From positions 1,212,804 through 1,276,803 of the forward strand of contig NZ_JAKRFI010000001.1 in NCBI RefSeq assembly GCF_022348165.1: a stretch of DNA of 64,000 nucleotides. Reading direction: 5' to 3'. Shown one piece after another: positions 36,600-46,186 of the stretch. Every line of letters begins with the position of its first letter. The stretch's first letter is position 1. The translations under genes and the position numbers were made by a program. Under the pieces are notes generated by a model that was given only the letters and a program-made list of their open reading frames with translations, was not told where the DNA came from and ran no database searches. The stretch is from Halomonas sp. McH1-25 (GTDB taxonomy: Bacteria; Pseudomonadota; Gammaproteobacteria; Pseudomonadales; Halomonadaceae).

Positions 36600-37304
36600 A
36601 TGCCAAACCCATTGCATATCGGCGTGCTGGAAGACGATGCCGATCAGCAGGACTTCATCGAACAGTGCCTGATCGCCGCCGGGCATCGGGTCACGCAGTT
36701 CATGCGCGCCAGCGAATTGCGCCGGGCCATCCAGACCCAGGCGTTCGATCTGTTCATCATCGACTGGCGATTGCCGGATGCCAGCGGCATGGACGTCACC
36801 GCTCACCTGCGTCAGCATGACGGGTGGAAAGGCCCGATCCTGTTCATTACCGCCAGCCAGACGGAGGAAGACATCGTACTGGCGCTGGACAGTGGCGCCG
36901 ACGATTTCCTGGCCAAGCCGCTACGCCCCCGCGAGCTCTCTGCACGCATCAACGCCCTCGCCCGGCGAACCGGATTGCAGGCACAAGGCGCCACCGAGCG
37001 CCTCGGGGCCTACTCGCTCGATGGCGACCAGCGCGAAGTGCAACTCGCCGGTGAACGGGTGACGTTGACAGAGCGCGAATTCCGCCTGGTCTCGCTGTTC
37101 TTCAATCACCCCGGCGAACTTCTCTCGCGTGCCCATCTGCTGGAAGTCGTCTGGGGCATCAAGGGCGACATCTCGACACGCACGGTGGATACCCATATCA
37201 GCCGGCTGCGCCGCAAGCTGGCCCTGGACGGCAGCCATGGCGTGCGCCTGCGCAGCATCTACCAGCATGGCTACCGGCTGGAAGCGCAGGTCATGGCGCA
37301 TTGA
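36600..37304 (+). CDS. OmpR/PhoB-type response regulator
   Basis: A 234-residue regulator: receiver domain with acidic pair LEDDADQ, phospho-acceptor aspartate in LFIIDWRLPDASGMD, conserved lysine in DDFLAKPLRP, then a winged-helix DNA-binding domain (LTEREFRLVSLFFNHPGELL ... RTVDTHISRLRRKL). It is divergent from the secreted-protein/hybrid-kinase pair, and the three genes form a likely two-component system. A GTG at 36576 could add eight residues, but ATG 36600 suits the receiver start. Confidence 0.9.
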   Translation: MPNPLHIGVLEDDADQQDFIEQCLIAAGHRVTQFMRASELRRAIQTQAFDLFIIDWRLPDASGMDVTAHLRQHDGWKGPILFITASQTEEDIVLALDSGADDFLAKPLRPRELSARINALARRTGLQAQGATERLGAYSLDGDQREVQLAGERVTLTEREFRLVSLFFNHPGELLSRAHLLEVVWGIKGDISTRTVDTHISRLRRKLALDGSHGVRLRSIYQHGYRLEAQVMAH

Positions 37305-37306
37305 CA

Positions 37307-38629
37307 TTATCGTTTAGCGGCTGCGGCGACATGTGAATCGACGAAGAAGCGGTAGTCCTGCGTCACGCAGTCGGCATAACTTCTGGCCAGCGTAGAGACC
37401 ATGCCGATAAAGTTGTCGAGACGGCCATCGAGCCGCTGACACACACAGCGGGCAAAACGGGCCGGATCGTCCTGATTCAGCGCACGGGCACCGCGCAGAT
37501 GTTCACGGGCCAGAATGCGCCCCCACTGCTTGGTCAGCTTGCGGTAGGGTTTGGCCCCTTCGAGGCGCTGGGTGGGAAAATCCACCTTGTAGGGCGAGCG
37601 TTCGCGCACCGAGAATACCTTGTCGCCCAGGTGCAACCAGCCCAGATAGATATCGGGGTGTTCGGCGATTGCGCAGAAGGCCGCCGCATGGCGAATGCCC
37701 TCGTGGGGAAAGGCCCGCCGCCAGGCACGCTTCTCGTCGTGGTTCATCAGCCGCCAGCCTTCCGGTGGCGTCTGTTCCTTGATGTCGAGTATGACGTCGT
37801 CGTGCTCATGTGCCGCTCCACCCTCGATCAGCACGTAATAGCGCTCCAGCCCCAGCGAGCCGGTTCCCGCATCGAGCCGGCTGGCCATGTCCTTGACACG
37901 AAAGTGGCTCGCCTCGTCATGCGCGATATGCCCCTGCAGCGTCTTGGGATACTCCTGCTCGATGGCCTGACGAAGCTGGGTCGACTGCTCCAGGGACAGG
38001 GGCGCCAGCTTTTTCGGTCGCTCGGTGAAGCAGCGTCCGTCATCGCCGAGGCGCGTCCATTTCTCCAGCATCTTCGCCCGGCTGCAGGTTTCCGACACCG
38101 ACTGCATGAAGGGCGCCAGGATGCCCCTGGCGTTGTTCAGCGTCACTGCCTGGGGCGTCTCGCCGCGAACGTGGCCGGCCAGTTCGTCATGATAGCCTTC
38201 GAGCAGCGCTTTCAGCGCCTTGCGAATGCCCTTGCGCGACAGACCGGCATTTTCTCGGGCATCGAGCACCACGCTGATCGCCAACCGCCAGACATCGTAT
38301 TGATAGTCGCCGATCAATGCGTCGTCGAAGTCGTCCATGCCATAGCGGACGCTATCGTCGTGATGGCCGTAGGCACCGAAGTTGTAGGCATGGGCATCAC
38401 CCTGCAACCAAGTCTGGGTCTCAGGCAGGCCGCCGTACAGCGCAAACCGCCAGTCGTGCCAGACATCGGTCCAGTACAGATGGTTGGTACCGCGAAAGAA
38501 GCGGTACGGCGATTCGGCCAGCTTGGTGTATTTGGCCTCGCGCTGGGCATCGGACAGCCCGGCATTGGCGGTGGCAATGGCCTCGAGTACCTGGCGGGGG
38601 CGATTGTGGCGCGTCAATGGCTGCGACAT
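37307..38629 (-). CDS. DUF2252 family protein
   Basis: A 440-residue soluble protein. Signature segments are YRFFRGTNHLYW, the catalytic-looking QGDAHAYNFGAYG, then DDFDDALIGDYQYDVWRLA and later HALGLERYYVLIEG-like and QRLDGRLDNF parts. The fold is kinase-like (related to aminoglycoside phosphotransferases), with no assigned substrate. The start at 38629 fits the family amino end; reading could run up to 39436 but would be antisense to the next gene. Convergent with the OmpR-type regulator gene at 37.3 kb. Confidence 0.88.
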   Translation of the reverse strand: MSQPLTRHNRPRQVLEAIATANAGLSDAQREAKYTKLAESPYRFFRGTNHLYWTDVWHDWRFALYGGLPETQTWLQGDAHAYNFGAYGHHDDSVRYGMDDFDDALIGDYQYDVWRLAISVVLDARENAGLSRKGIRKALKALLEGYHDELAGHVRGETPQAVTLNNARGILAPFMQSVSETCSRAKMLEKWTRLGDDGRCFTERPKKLAPLSLEQSTQLRQAIEQEYPKTLQGHIAHDEASHFRVKDMASRLDAGTGSLGLERYYVLIEGGAAHEHDDVILDIKEQTPPEGWRLMNHDEKRAWRRAFPHEGIRHAAAFCAIAEHPDIYLGWLHLGDKVFSVRERSPYKVDFPTQRLEGAKPYRKLTKQWGRILAREHLRGARALNQDDPARFARCVCQRLDGRLDNFIGMVSTLARSYADCVTQDYRFFVDSHVAAAAKR

Positions 38630-38824
38630 GCGCAGGCTCCTTCGACAAGAATGGGACGGTGCCTCCAGCATGCAGCGTGACGGATACGGCCCGCGACGCC
38701 AAGCCCACGATCGAGCTTCTGCACTTTGCAATTCTGGCTTGGCTTCTATGCTTAGCGGACGGTCCACAGGGAAATGAACCCTACATGCACTGCAACGCCT
38801 GTGACCACGGGCAAGGAGAGCAAT

Positions 38825-39862
38825 ATGGCACTGCGTTTGAAACCGCTCGATGAGCAGGTCATCGTGATAACCGGAGCGACGACGGGTATCGGCCTGGCCA
38901 CGGCGCGCATGGCGGCCGACCACGGCGCGAGACTGGTACTGGCGGCACGCGACGAGACTGCACTGTCGCTGCTCGTCGGGGAGTGTCACGAAGCCGGCAC
39001 CGAGGCAACCTATGTGGTCGCCGACGTCGGTGACGAAGCCCAGGTCCGCGAGGTCGCCGCCACCGCCATCGGCCGCTTCGGCGGCTTCGACACTTGGGTC
39101 AACAATGCCGGCGTATCGATCTACGGACGCATGCTCGACATCAAGATGGAAGACAACCGGCGGCTGATGGATACCAACTTTTGGGGTGTCGTGCATGGCT
39201 CGCTGGAGGCAGCACGCTACTTTACCCAGAAGCCACGTGAACATGGTGGTGTCATCATCAACCTCGGCTCGACAGTCTCGGATCGCGCCCTGCCCATTCA
39301 GGGCATGTACTCCGCCTCGAAGCATGCCGTCAAGGGCTTTACCGATGCCTTGCGCATGGAACTCGAGGAAGCCGGCGAGCCTGTCGCCGTGACCTTGATC
39401 AAGCCGGGCAGCATCGCCACGCCCTATCCCGAACACGCGCAGAACTACATGGCCGAGGAGTCCACCCTACCACCGCCCCTGTATGATCCGCGTGTCGTGG
39501 CAGAAGCCATCCTGCACTGTGCCGTGCATCCTCACCGCGACATGTTCGTGGGCGGTGGCGGCAAGATGATTTCCGCTTTGGGACAGTTCGCGCCACGCCT
39601 GGCCGACAAGATCATGGAAGCCACGGCGGTGAAACAGCAGAAGTCGGAAAACAGCGAGCGTCATCAGCACTTTGGCCTCCACACGCCGGCTAGAGGCGAC
39701 CTGCGCGAGACGACCAGCTATCCGAGTCATGTGTCGAAGTCGAGCATCTATACGCGGAGTTCGCTGCATCCGCTGATGACCACGGCGATTGTCGCCGGTG
39801 CCGTACTCGGCGTTGCGGCATTGACCGGCAGGGCATCGCCCGACAAGTTCAGGCACCGCTAA
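38825..39862 (+). CDS. Short-chain dehydrogenase with C-terminal membrane anchor
   Basis: A 345-residue classical SDR: GATTGIGLATARMAADHGARLVL cofactor motif, VNNAGVS, catalytic serine in NLGSTVSD and YSASKHAVKGF with Tyr/Lys. After residue about 275 comes a linker with HTPARGDLRETTSYPS and a hydrophobic tail (MTTAIVAGAVLGVAALTG), probably a membrane anchor. The substrate is unknown. CAAGGAGAG precedes the ATG at 38825. A second SDR with a similar anchor lies at 40479-41447. Confidence 0.87.
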   Translation: MALRLKPLDEQVIVITGATTGIGLATARMAADHGARLVLAARDETALSLLVGECHEAGTEATYVVADVGDEAQVREVAATAIGRFGGFDTWVNNAGVSIYGRMLDIKMEDNRRLMDTNFWGVVHGSLEAARYFTQKPREHGGVIINLGSTVSDRALPIQGMYSASKHAVKGFTDALRMELEEAGEPVAVTLIKPGSIATPYPEHAQNYMAEESTLPPPLYDPRVVAEAILHCAVHPHRDMFVGGGGKMISALGQFAPRLADKIMEATAVKQQKSENSERHQHFGLHTPARGDLRETTSYPSHVSKSSIYTRSSLHPLMTTAIVAGAVLGVAALTGRASPDKFRHR

Positions 39863-39900
39863 GACTGGCCCAATTACGCCTGGCCAGACAGGGGAACGTT

Positions 39901-39927
39901 ACACCCCGATCTAAGCGATCGGGGTGT
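39901..39927. terminator. Bidirectional hairpin terminator, SDR / GNAT
   Basis: An 11-bp perfect stem ACACCCCGATC / GATCGGGGTGT with a 5-base loop lies between convergent genes. The stop codon of the GNAT gene is inside it. Confidence 0.7.
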
Positions 39928-40408
39928 CGTCGTTCAGGTAGCGGGTCATGACGGTAACGGCCTCGCCGCGATAGGTCAGGGATTCATACGCCTGCCAGCC
40001 CAGACGCGCATAGAGCGCCTGCTGGTCGGGCGTATAGAGATAGAATCGTTCGATGCCCGCCCAGCGTGCCTCTTCCTCGACCCGCCGCACCAAGCGAGAG
40101 GCAATGCCCTGCCCGCGCCACTCGGGAGGAACGAAGACCGAGGCCAGCCAGGGCGTCAGTTGCGGGCGGGTCGTCATGTCGCTCTCGATCAGGCTGGCGG
40201 TGCCAATGGGTTGCCCTTCATGCAGGGCGACGAAAACACGCGGCACCCCGCCGGGCCCGCACTCGCCACACACCTCGTCGTAACGCGCATCGAACGTTAG
40301 CGACGGGTTTAGATGCCCCCAACTCTCGTGCTGCCAGGTCACGACGGTTTCCAGATGGGGAGAATCGCAAGTCAACGCCTCGATAGTGGGCGTGGTGGGC
40401 TGGGTCAT
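39911..40408 (-). CDS. GNAT N-acetyltransferase
   Basis: A 165-residue single-domain GNAT protein. The acetyl-CoA motif A is seen as SVFVPPEWRGQGIASRLVRRVEEEA (about 92-116), followed by the motif B region FYLYTPDQQALYARLGWQAYE. Substrate unknown. Its last codons fold into the shared terminator hairpin. Placed between two membrane-anchored SDR genes, 70 bases from the next. Confidence 0.88.
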   Translation of the reverse strand: MTQPTTPTIEALTCDSPHLETVVTWQHESWGHLNPSLTFDARYDEVCGECGPGGVPRVFVALHEGQPIGTASLIESDMTTRPQLTPWLASVFVPPEWRGQGIASRLVRRVEEEARWAGIERFYLYTPDQQALYARLGWQAYESLTYRGEAVTVMTRYLNDDTPIA

Positions 40409-40478
40409 ACCGTCCTCCTGCGGTAGATGGCGGGTCAGTATACGCCATCACCCACCGACAGGAGGAACGCACCGCGGC

Positions 40479-41447
40479 TCAGTGCCGCTGACGCCGATAC
40501 CAGTAGACGCCTAGCGCCGCCACGGCGGCCGTCGTCACGATGAGCGCGCCACTTCGCCGTGAGGTTGGCTGACGAAACCCGCCATCGATACGCCGCTCGC
40601 CAGCGGGCGGCGAGAACAGATTACCCGACGAGGTAGCATCGGCGTCGGCCCTGCTCAGGGCCGATTCGACCATCCGCGCATTGGCCTGGTTATAACCGGG
40701 TAGCAGCGCATAAGCGAACTTGGCCAGTAGCGACGTGCTGCCTACATACACGCTATGCCGCGGACGACGGGCGACATTCACGATGGCACGTGCCGTACGA
40801 CGCGGATCGTAAACGGGGGGCACGGGTTTGATGTCTCGTCCGGTGTAGTTGCCGCCATCGCGGAATCCGGGCGTATCCATGACGGCAGGATACAGGTTGC
40901 AGACGTGGATATGCGGCCAGGCATGCAACTCGCCACGCAAGCTCTCGGCAAATCCACGCAGGCCGAACTTGGCCGCCGAGTAGGACGCCGCATACGGCTG
41001 GGGGGCAAAACCGCCCAGCGAAATGTTGTTGATCAGCACGCCCGACCGCTGGCGCTTGAAATAGGGCAATACGGCATGGGCGCCTCGCACATAGCCGAGA
41101 AGATCGGTCTGGATGACCTGCTCATGCGCCTCGAGAGGGATATCATCGAAGGCACCCAACGTACCGATACCGGCATTGTTGACCCACACATCGATACGGC
41201 CTGCCGTGTCGAACGCGGTCCGCGCCAGGCGTTCCACATCTTCTGACCGCGTCACATCGGCCACGACGATCCTGGCTTGGCCACCCTGCCGATGGCACTC
41301 CTCGGCGACGTCATGCAACGCCTGCTTGTCGCGGGATGCCAGGAACAGGGCCGCTCCCTGACGCGCGAACTCGTGGGCAGTGGCGCGCCCGATGCCGCTG
41401 GAGGCACCGGTGATGACGACGACAGCATCCTGCAAATCATGGGACAT
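40479..41447 (-). CDS. Short-chain dehydrogenase with C-terminal membrane anchor (second copy)
   Basis: A 322-residue SDR: GASSGIGRATAHEFARQGA, VNNAGIGTLG, NISLGGFAPQPYAASYSAAKFGLRGF with Tyr/Lys. A C-terminal hydrophobic helix (SGALIVTTAAVAALGVYWY) followed by RRQRH looks like a tail anchor. It is similar in layout to the SDR at 38.8 kb and likely arose from the same expansion. ATG 41447 has GGAGACG upstream. Substrate unknown. Confidence 0.87.
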   Translation of the reverse strand: MSHDLQDAVVVITGASSGIGRATAHEFARQGAALFLASRDKQALHDVAEECHRQGGQARIVVADVTRSEDVERLARTAFDTAGRIDVWVNNAGIGTLGAFDDIPLEAHEQVIQTDLLGYVRGAHAVLPYFKRQRSGVLINNISLGGFAPQPYAASYSAAKFGLRGFAESLRGELHAWPHIHVCNLYPAVMDTPGFRDGGNYTGRDIKPVPPVYDPRRTARAIVNVARRPRHSVYVGSTSLLAKFAYALLPGYNQANARMVESALSRADADATSSGNLFSPPAGERRIDGGFRQPTSRRSGALIVTTAAVAALGVYWYRRQRH

Positions 41448-41594
41448 ATCCGTCTCCTTCCTGTGGGTTGCGGCATACGTAACCCATACAACTCGCGAAT
41501 CCGGCTCGCGGGATGTACTTGGGCCTGTCTTAACGTAGTCGAACATCAGCCAGGCAGCGGGACGAGGGCCAGCCAGCCTCATGCTGAGACGCGT

Positions 41595-42488
41595 TCACAG
41601 ACGGCCGTCAAGGCGCTCGGCGAGAAAATCGAGGAACAGTGTGATACGCAATGACAATGCCGTATTGCGGTAGTAGACCGCATGAATGACCTGCTGCATA
41701 TGCTGAGTCTGGGCCGCCAACACCGGCACGAGGCGGCCCTGCTCACGGTCGCTGCGCGTCATGTAATCGGCCAGGCAAACGATGCCCTGCCCCGCTACGG
41801 CCAGGGCCTGGAGGGTTGCGCCGCTGGAGGCCGCAATATCCGGCGTGATCAGTAACGGCTGCCCCGCAGTGTCGAACAGCGGCCAGCGATTCAGTTCATC
41901 CAGCCGATTGAAGCCGCACAGCGTATGCTGTCTCAGCTCGGCAACGCTCCGGGGCTCCCCGTGCCTGAGCAGATAATCGGGGCTGGCCAGCAAGCGCAGC
42001 GGCGTGTACCCCATCAACCGCGCATGCAAGGAGGAGTCCTGCAGCTCCCCGAAGCGAATGGCGATGTCGGTGCGCTGTTCGAGCAGGTCGATATAGCGAT
42101 CATGGGTATCCAGCTCCAGAGCAATGCCGGGATAGCGATGCCGGAACTCGCCGACCAGCGGCACGATGACATGCTGCATGAAACTCGGCGCGGCATTGAC
42201 GCGCAGGCGCCCCGTCGGCTGCTGACTGCATAACGCCATCTGCTCTTCAGCCGCGTCCACGGCATCGAGAATCGAACGCGTGCGACCGAGAAACTCGCGC
42301 CCTTCGTCGGTCAGCTCCAGCTTGCGTGTGGTTCGGCGCAGCAGAGTGACGCCCAATTTCTGTTCCAGACGACGCAACGTCCGGCTCACTCCCGAGGTGG
42401 TCTGGCCAAGCTGATCGGCGGCAGCCGTGATCGAGCCGGCCTCCACGACCGTCCGAAATGCCAGATATTCTTCCAGGGTCGTTTTCAT
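41595..42488 (-). CDS. LysR-family regulator divergent from mdaB
   Basis: A 297-residue LTTR: N-terminal helix-turn-helix VVEAGSITAAADQLGQTTSGVSRTLRRLEQ, then the substrate-binding domain (RLRVNAAPSFMQHVIVPLVGEF ... DIAIRFGEL). It is read away from the quinone reductase gene with a 140-base shared control region, the normal arrangement for a direct regulator. An in-frame GTG four codons upstream is possible. Confidence 0.9.
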   Translation of the reverse strand: MKTTLEEYLAFRTVVEAGSITAAADQLGQTTSGVSRTLRRLEQKLGVTLLRRTTRKLELTDEGREFLGRTRSILDAVDAAEEQMALCSQQPTGRLRVNAAPSFMQHVIVPLVGEFRHRYPGIALELDTHDRYIDLLEQRTDIAIRFGELQDSSLHARLMGYTPLRLLASPDYLLRHGEPRSVAELRQHTLCGFNRLDELNRWPLFDTAGQPLLITPDIAASSGATLQALAVAGQGIVCLADYMTRSDREQGRLVPVLAAQTQHMQQVIHAVYYRNTALSLRITLFLDFLAERLDGRL

Positions 42489-42628
42489 GGTTAGGTTCAC
42501 GGCTATGCTGCCGCGCTATTGTTGCCCTCAAGTCAATTATCTTTCCCAGTTTACAGGCTTTTTCGTCAACCTCTACCTCGCCAGAATACGTCCATCCATA
42601 ATCGCAATCTCACTCGACAGGAGAGACC

Positions 42629-43204
42629 GTGAAGATTTTTCTCATTAACGGTGGCAAGGCATTTGCCCATTCTGGCGGTCGCTACAACGATACACTGCAC
42701 GACATTGCGCGCGGTACGCTGGCGGAAATGGGTCATGAGCTGCAGGAGACCAAGGTCGATGACGGCTATGATATCGACGAGGAAGTCCGAAAGTTCCTGT
42801 GGGCCGATGCCATCGTCTACCAGATGCCCGGCTGGTGGATGGGCGCGCCCTGGACCGTCAAGAAGTACCTCGACGAAGTGTTCACGGCCGGCCACGGTTC
42901 GCTGTATGCCAGCGATGGCCGTTCTCGTCACGATGCCAGCCGCCACTATGGCAGCGGAGGCCTGCTACAAGGCCGGCACTACATGCTCTCGCTGACCTGG
43001 AATGCCCCGGCCGAGGCTTTCGACGAACCCGGCAATTTTTTTGCGGGCCGCGGCGTGGACGCCGTCTATTTCCCGTTCCACAAGTCGCAGGAATTCGTCG
43101 GTCTGGAAGCCCTCCCCACCTTCCTCGCCAACGATGTCATCAAGGCGCCCGATATCGAAGGCCATATCGCCGCCTATCGCGAGCACCTCAAGCGCACCTT
43201 CTGA
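42629..43204 (+). CDS. mdaB: NAD(P)H-dependent oxidoreductase, MdaB-like quinone reductase
   Basis: A 191-residue flavodoxin-fold protein: KIFLINGGKAFAHSGGRYN at the start, AIVYQMPGWWMGAPWTVKKYLDEVF and GLLQGRHYMLSLTWNAPAEAF are characteristic of MdaB (modulator of drug activity B), an FAD/NADPH quinone reductase that protects against redox-cycling compounds. AGGAGAG precedes the ATG at 42629. Controlled presumably by the divergent LysR protein. Confidence 0.92.
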   Translation: MKIFLINGGKAFAHSGGRYNDTLHDIARGTLAEMGHELQETKVDDGYDIDEEVRKFLWADAIVYQMPGWWMGAPWTVKKYLDEVFTAGHGSLYASDGRSRHDASRHYGSGGLLQGRHYMLSLTWNAPAEAFDEPGNFFAGRGVDAVYFPFHKSQEFVGLEALPTFLANDVIKAPDIEGHIAAYREHLKRTF

Positions 43205-43221
43205 ACGCAGCCTGACGAAAA

Positions 43222-43239
43222 CCCCGCCGACAGGCGGGG
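43222..43239. terminator. Terminator between mdaB and the ast operon
   Basis: A 7-bp perfect G+C stem CCCCGCC / GGCGGGG with loop GACA. On the minus strand it is followed by TTTTC, so it best serves the ast operon and may also stop mdaB transcripts. Confidence 0.75.
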
Positions 43240-43272
43240 AACCGAGAGGCAACTAACCTTGGCCGATCGTCG

Positions 43273-44616
43273 TCAGCCCAGCTGGAACGGATAGACATTG
43301 CCCAGTGCGAGAATACGGGTGAGCGCATCCAGGGCGGTGAGGGTCTCCTCGGCGAGCTGCGGATCGGCGAGGTCGTCCGGCGCCAGCCGATCGCGGTAGT
43401 GACGATTGACCCATTCGGTAAGCTCGCCATACAGCGCGTCGTCGAGCAGCACGCGCCCGCTCAACTGCTGGCGCTCGACTTCGGACAGCACGATACGCAG
43501 GCGCAGGCAGGCCGGGCCGCCCCCGTTGCGCATGCTCTGCTTGACGTCCTTGACCACCACCTCGTTGATCGGGTTGTTGCCGGCCAGCAGGTGATCCTGA
43601 ATGGTTCGCCACACGGCCTCGTTCTCCTCGCACTCGCCAGGCACCACCAGCGTCATGGCGCCAGAGCCGTCGGGCTGGGTGAGCAGTTGCGAGTTGAATA
43701 GGTACGAACTCACGGCATCGTCCAGGCCGATCGCCTCGCTGGGTACGCGGACCGGAATCAGTGGCGTGGCCATCTTGCTGCGCAGTTCGTCGAGCGTGCG
43801 CTGCTCATCGAGGAAGGCCATCTCGTGGTAGAGCAGTACCGGCCCGTTGCCAACGGCGATCACGTCGTTGTGGAACACACCGGCATCGATAGCGTCCGGG
43901 TGTTGCTGGGCGAACACCGTCTGTGCATCGGACAACCCGTGCTGGCGTGCCACGGCCTGACTGGCCTCCAGGGTCTGGCGGGCCGGGAAGCGCTTGGGCT
44001 CAGTCCGCCCACCGAACGCCTGGCGACCGTAGACGTAGAGATGCACGCCGGGTTCGCCATGCGTCGCGGCCAGGCGGGTATGGTTGGCCGCGCCCTCGTC
44101 GGAGAACGCCGGGGTCGCCGGCAACACCGGGTGATGGGCGAAATGTGCCTCGTCGCGGAACATCGCCGCCAGCACGCGAGCGGTGGTCTGCGGCTCGAGA
44201 AAGCGGTGGAAGCTCGACTGCAGATTGGCCGCCGTAAAGTGCACGCGAGCGTCCGGCGCATCTCCGCTCGGGGTCACCGTGGCGGCGTTGGCGGTCCACA
44301 TCGACGACGCCGAACACACTGCACGCAGCAGTTGCGGCGCTTCACGCGCGGCGCGCTCGAGTACCTCGGCATTGCTGCCACTGAAGCCCAGATCGCGCAG
44401 CGCGCCGAGATCCGGACGCTGCTGCGGCGGCAGCACGCCCTGGGGATAGCCGGCATCCTTGAGGGCCTTCATCTTGGCCAGGCCCTGCAGTGCGGCCTCC
44501 CTGGGGTTGGAGGCCAGGCCGCCGTGGCGCATCGAGGCGACGTTGCCATGCGCCAGCCCGGCATAGTTGTGGGTGGGACCGACCAGCCCGTCGAAGTTGA
44601 CTTCCTGTACGTTCAT
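43273..44616 (-). CDS. astB: N-succinylarginine dihydrolase
   Basis: A 447-residue Ast[23 protein letters not shown] at the N terminus, [38 protein letters not shown] and the C-terminal [16 protein letters not shown] with the catalytic cysteine. It hydrolyses N2-succinylarginine to succinylornithine, CO2 and ammonia in the arginine succinyltransferase pathway. The start at 44616 matches the family amino end. Last gene of the astC-aruF-aruG-astD-astB set. Confidence 0.93.
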   Translation of the reverse strand: MNVQEVNFDGLVGPTHNYAGLAHGNVASMRHGGLASNPREAALQGLAKMKALKDAGYPQGVLPPQQRPDLGALRDLGFSGSNAEVLERAAREAPQLLRAVCSASSMWTANAATVTPSGDAPDARVHFTAANLQSSFHRFLEPQTTARVLAAMFRDEAHFAHHPVLPATPAFSDEGAANHTRLAATHGEPGVHLYVYGRQAFGGRTEPKRFPARQTLEASQAVARQHGLSDAQTVFAQQHPDAIDAGVFHNDVIAVGNGPVLLYHEMAFLDEQRTLDELRSKMATPLIPVRVPSEAIGLDDAVSSYLFNSQLLTQPDGSGAMTLVVPGECEENEAVWRTIQDHLLAGNNPINEVVVKDVKQSMRNGGGPACLRLRIVLSEVERQQLSGRVLLDDALYGELTEWVNRHYRDRLAPDDLADPQLAEETLTALDALTRILALGNVYPFQLG

Positions 44617-44633
44617 GTCGTTCACATTGCCCC

Positions 44634-46106
44634 TCATAACGTTACGCCCGGTGGCAGGTTGTCGGGCATCGCCAGCGATTCCCCCTCCATCGAGGCGATC
44701 GGATAGGCGCAGTAGTCGGCCGCGTAGTAGGCGCTGGGCCGATGGTTGCCGCTGTCGCCGATACCGCCGAACGGTGCGTCGCTGGAGGCGCCGGTGGTCT
44801 GGCGGTTCCAGTTGACGATGCCGGCGCGAATGCGCAGCAGGAAGTCGTCCCAGTCGTCACGGCTCCCGCCGATCAAACCGGCCGCCAGGCCGTAGCGGGT
44901 GTCGTTGGCCAGGGCGATGGCCTCGTCCCAGCCGCGGTAGCGATGCACCTTGAGCAGCGGCCCGAAGTGCTCCTCATCGGGTATCTCGAGGCCGGTCACA
45001 TCGATGAGCGCCGGGGTGACCAGGCTGGTGCCGTCGACCACCCGCTGCATGCGCGACAGCACGATCCCGCCGCGGTTCTCCAGGTCGTCCTGGGCGCGCA
45101 GCATCGCCTCGGCGGCCTCGGGACTGACCAGTCCCGCGTAGAACGGCGCCGGCTCGCTGAACGGCGCGGCAATGTGTAGCTTGCCGATGGCCTCGACCAG
45201 CGCATCGATCAGCCGGTCGCCGATCTCGCCCTCGGGCACCATCAGGCGTCGCGCACAGGTACAGCGCTGACCGCCGGAGAGAAACGCCGACTGCAGGATG
45301 GTGAGTACCGCTGCCGCCTGGTCGGGCACGTCCTTGACCACCAATGGATTGTTGCCACCGAGTTCCAGCGCCAGGATCTTGCCCATCTGCCCGGCGAACT
45401 GCTCGTGCAGCAACCGGCCGATCTTGACGCTGCCGGTGAACAACAGACCGTCGATGCCGCTATCGCCGGCCAGCGCCTGGCCAACCGGAGCGGCGCCCTG
45501 GACCAGATTGATCACCCCATCGGGCAGCCCTGCCGCCTGCCAGCATTGCAGGGTCAGGTCGGCAGTCATCGGGGTCTGTTCGCTGGGCTTGAAGACCACG
45601 GTATTGCCGGCCAGCAGCGCCGGGACGATATGCCCGTTGGGCAGATGACCGGGAAAGTTGTAGGGGCCGAACACCGCCATGACGCCGTGCGGGCGATGCC
45701 GCAGCACGGCCTGGGTGCCGCCGGCCACGTCGCGACTGCGCTCGCCGGTACGCTCGGCGTAGGCGGTGACCGAGATGCCGATCTTGCCGATCATGGCGCC
45801 GACTTCGGTACGCGACTCCCATAGCGGCTTGCCGGTTTCATGGGCAATGCATTCGGCAAGCGCTTCACGGTTGGCTTCCAACTGGTCGCGAAAGCGTTCG
45901 AGCAGCGCCTGGCGCTCGGTGAGCGGACGACGTGCCCAGCCCGGAAACGCCTCGCGCGCTGCCGCAACGGCGCCGGCTACCTGTTCGTCGCCGGCGGCTC
46001 TGGCCTGCCACAGCGTGTCGCCGGTGATCGGATCGCGCTTGTCGAACGCTTGCGCCGTGCCGTCGACCCACTGGCCGCCGATCAAGAGTTGTTGTCTGGC
46101 GTGCAT
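44634..46106 (-). CDS. astD: N-succinylglutamate 5-semialdehyde dehydrogenase
   Basis: A 490-residue aldehyde dehydrogenase of the AstD group: [47 protein letters not shown] and the catalytic cysteine in [13 protein letters not shown]. It oxidises succinylglutamate semialdehyde to succinylglutamate. Length and operon position between aruG and astB fit. It is about 18 bases upstream of astB. Confidence 0.93.
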   Translation of the reverse strand: MHARQQLLIGGQWVDGTAQAFDKRDPITGDTLWQARAAGDEQVAGAVAAAREAFPGWARRPLTERQALLERFRDQLEANREALAECIAHETGKPLWESRTEVGAMIGKIGISVTAYAERTGERSRDVAGGTQAVLRHRPHGVMAVFGPYNFPGHLPNGHIVPALLAGNTVVFKPSEQTPMTADLTLQCWQAAGLPDGVINLVQGAAPVGQALAGDSGIDGLLFTGSVKIGRLLHEQFAGQMGKILALELGGNNPLVVKDVPDQAAAVLTILQSAFLSGGQRCTCARRLMVPEGEIGDRLIDALVEAIGKLHIAAPFSEPAPFYAGLVSPEAAEAMLRAQDDLENRGGIVLSRMQRVVDGTSLVTPALIDVTGLEIPDEEHFGPLLKVHRYRGWDEAIALANDTRYGLAAGLIGGSRDDWDDFLLRIRAGIVNWNRQTTGASSDAPFGGIGDSGNHRPSAYYAADYCAYPIASMEGESLAMPDNLPPGVTL

Positions 46107-46186
46107 AGTTGTCTCCCGTTCAGCGCATCACGATGCACTGCAAAACCTTGTTGCGAACCTGGCGGCCTGAGCGAGCGCAGCCAGGC

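Noticed and set aside
38630..39436. Upstream extension of the DUF2252 frame
   Set aside because: Overlaps the SDR gene on the other strand and has no family counterpart; start at 38629 fits the family.
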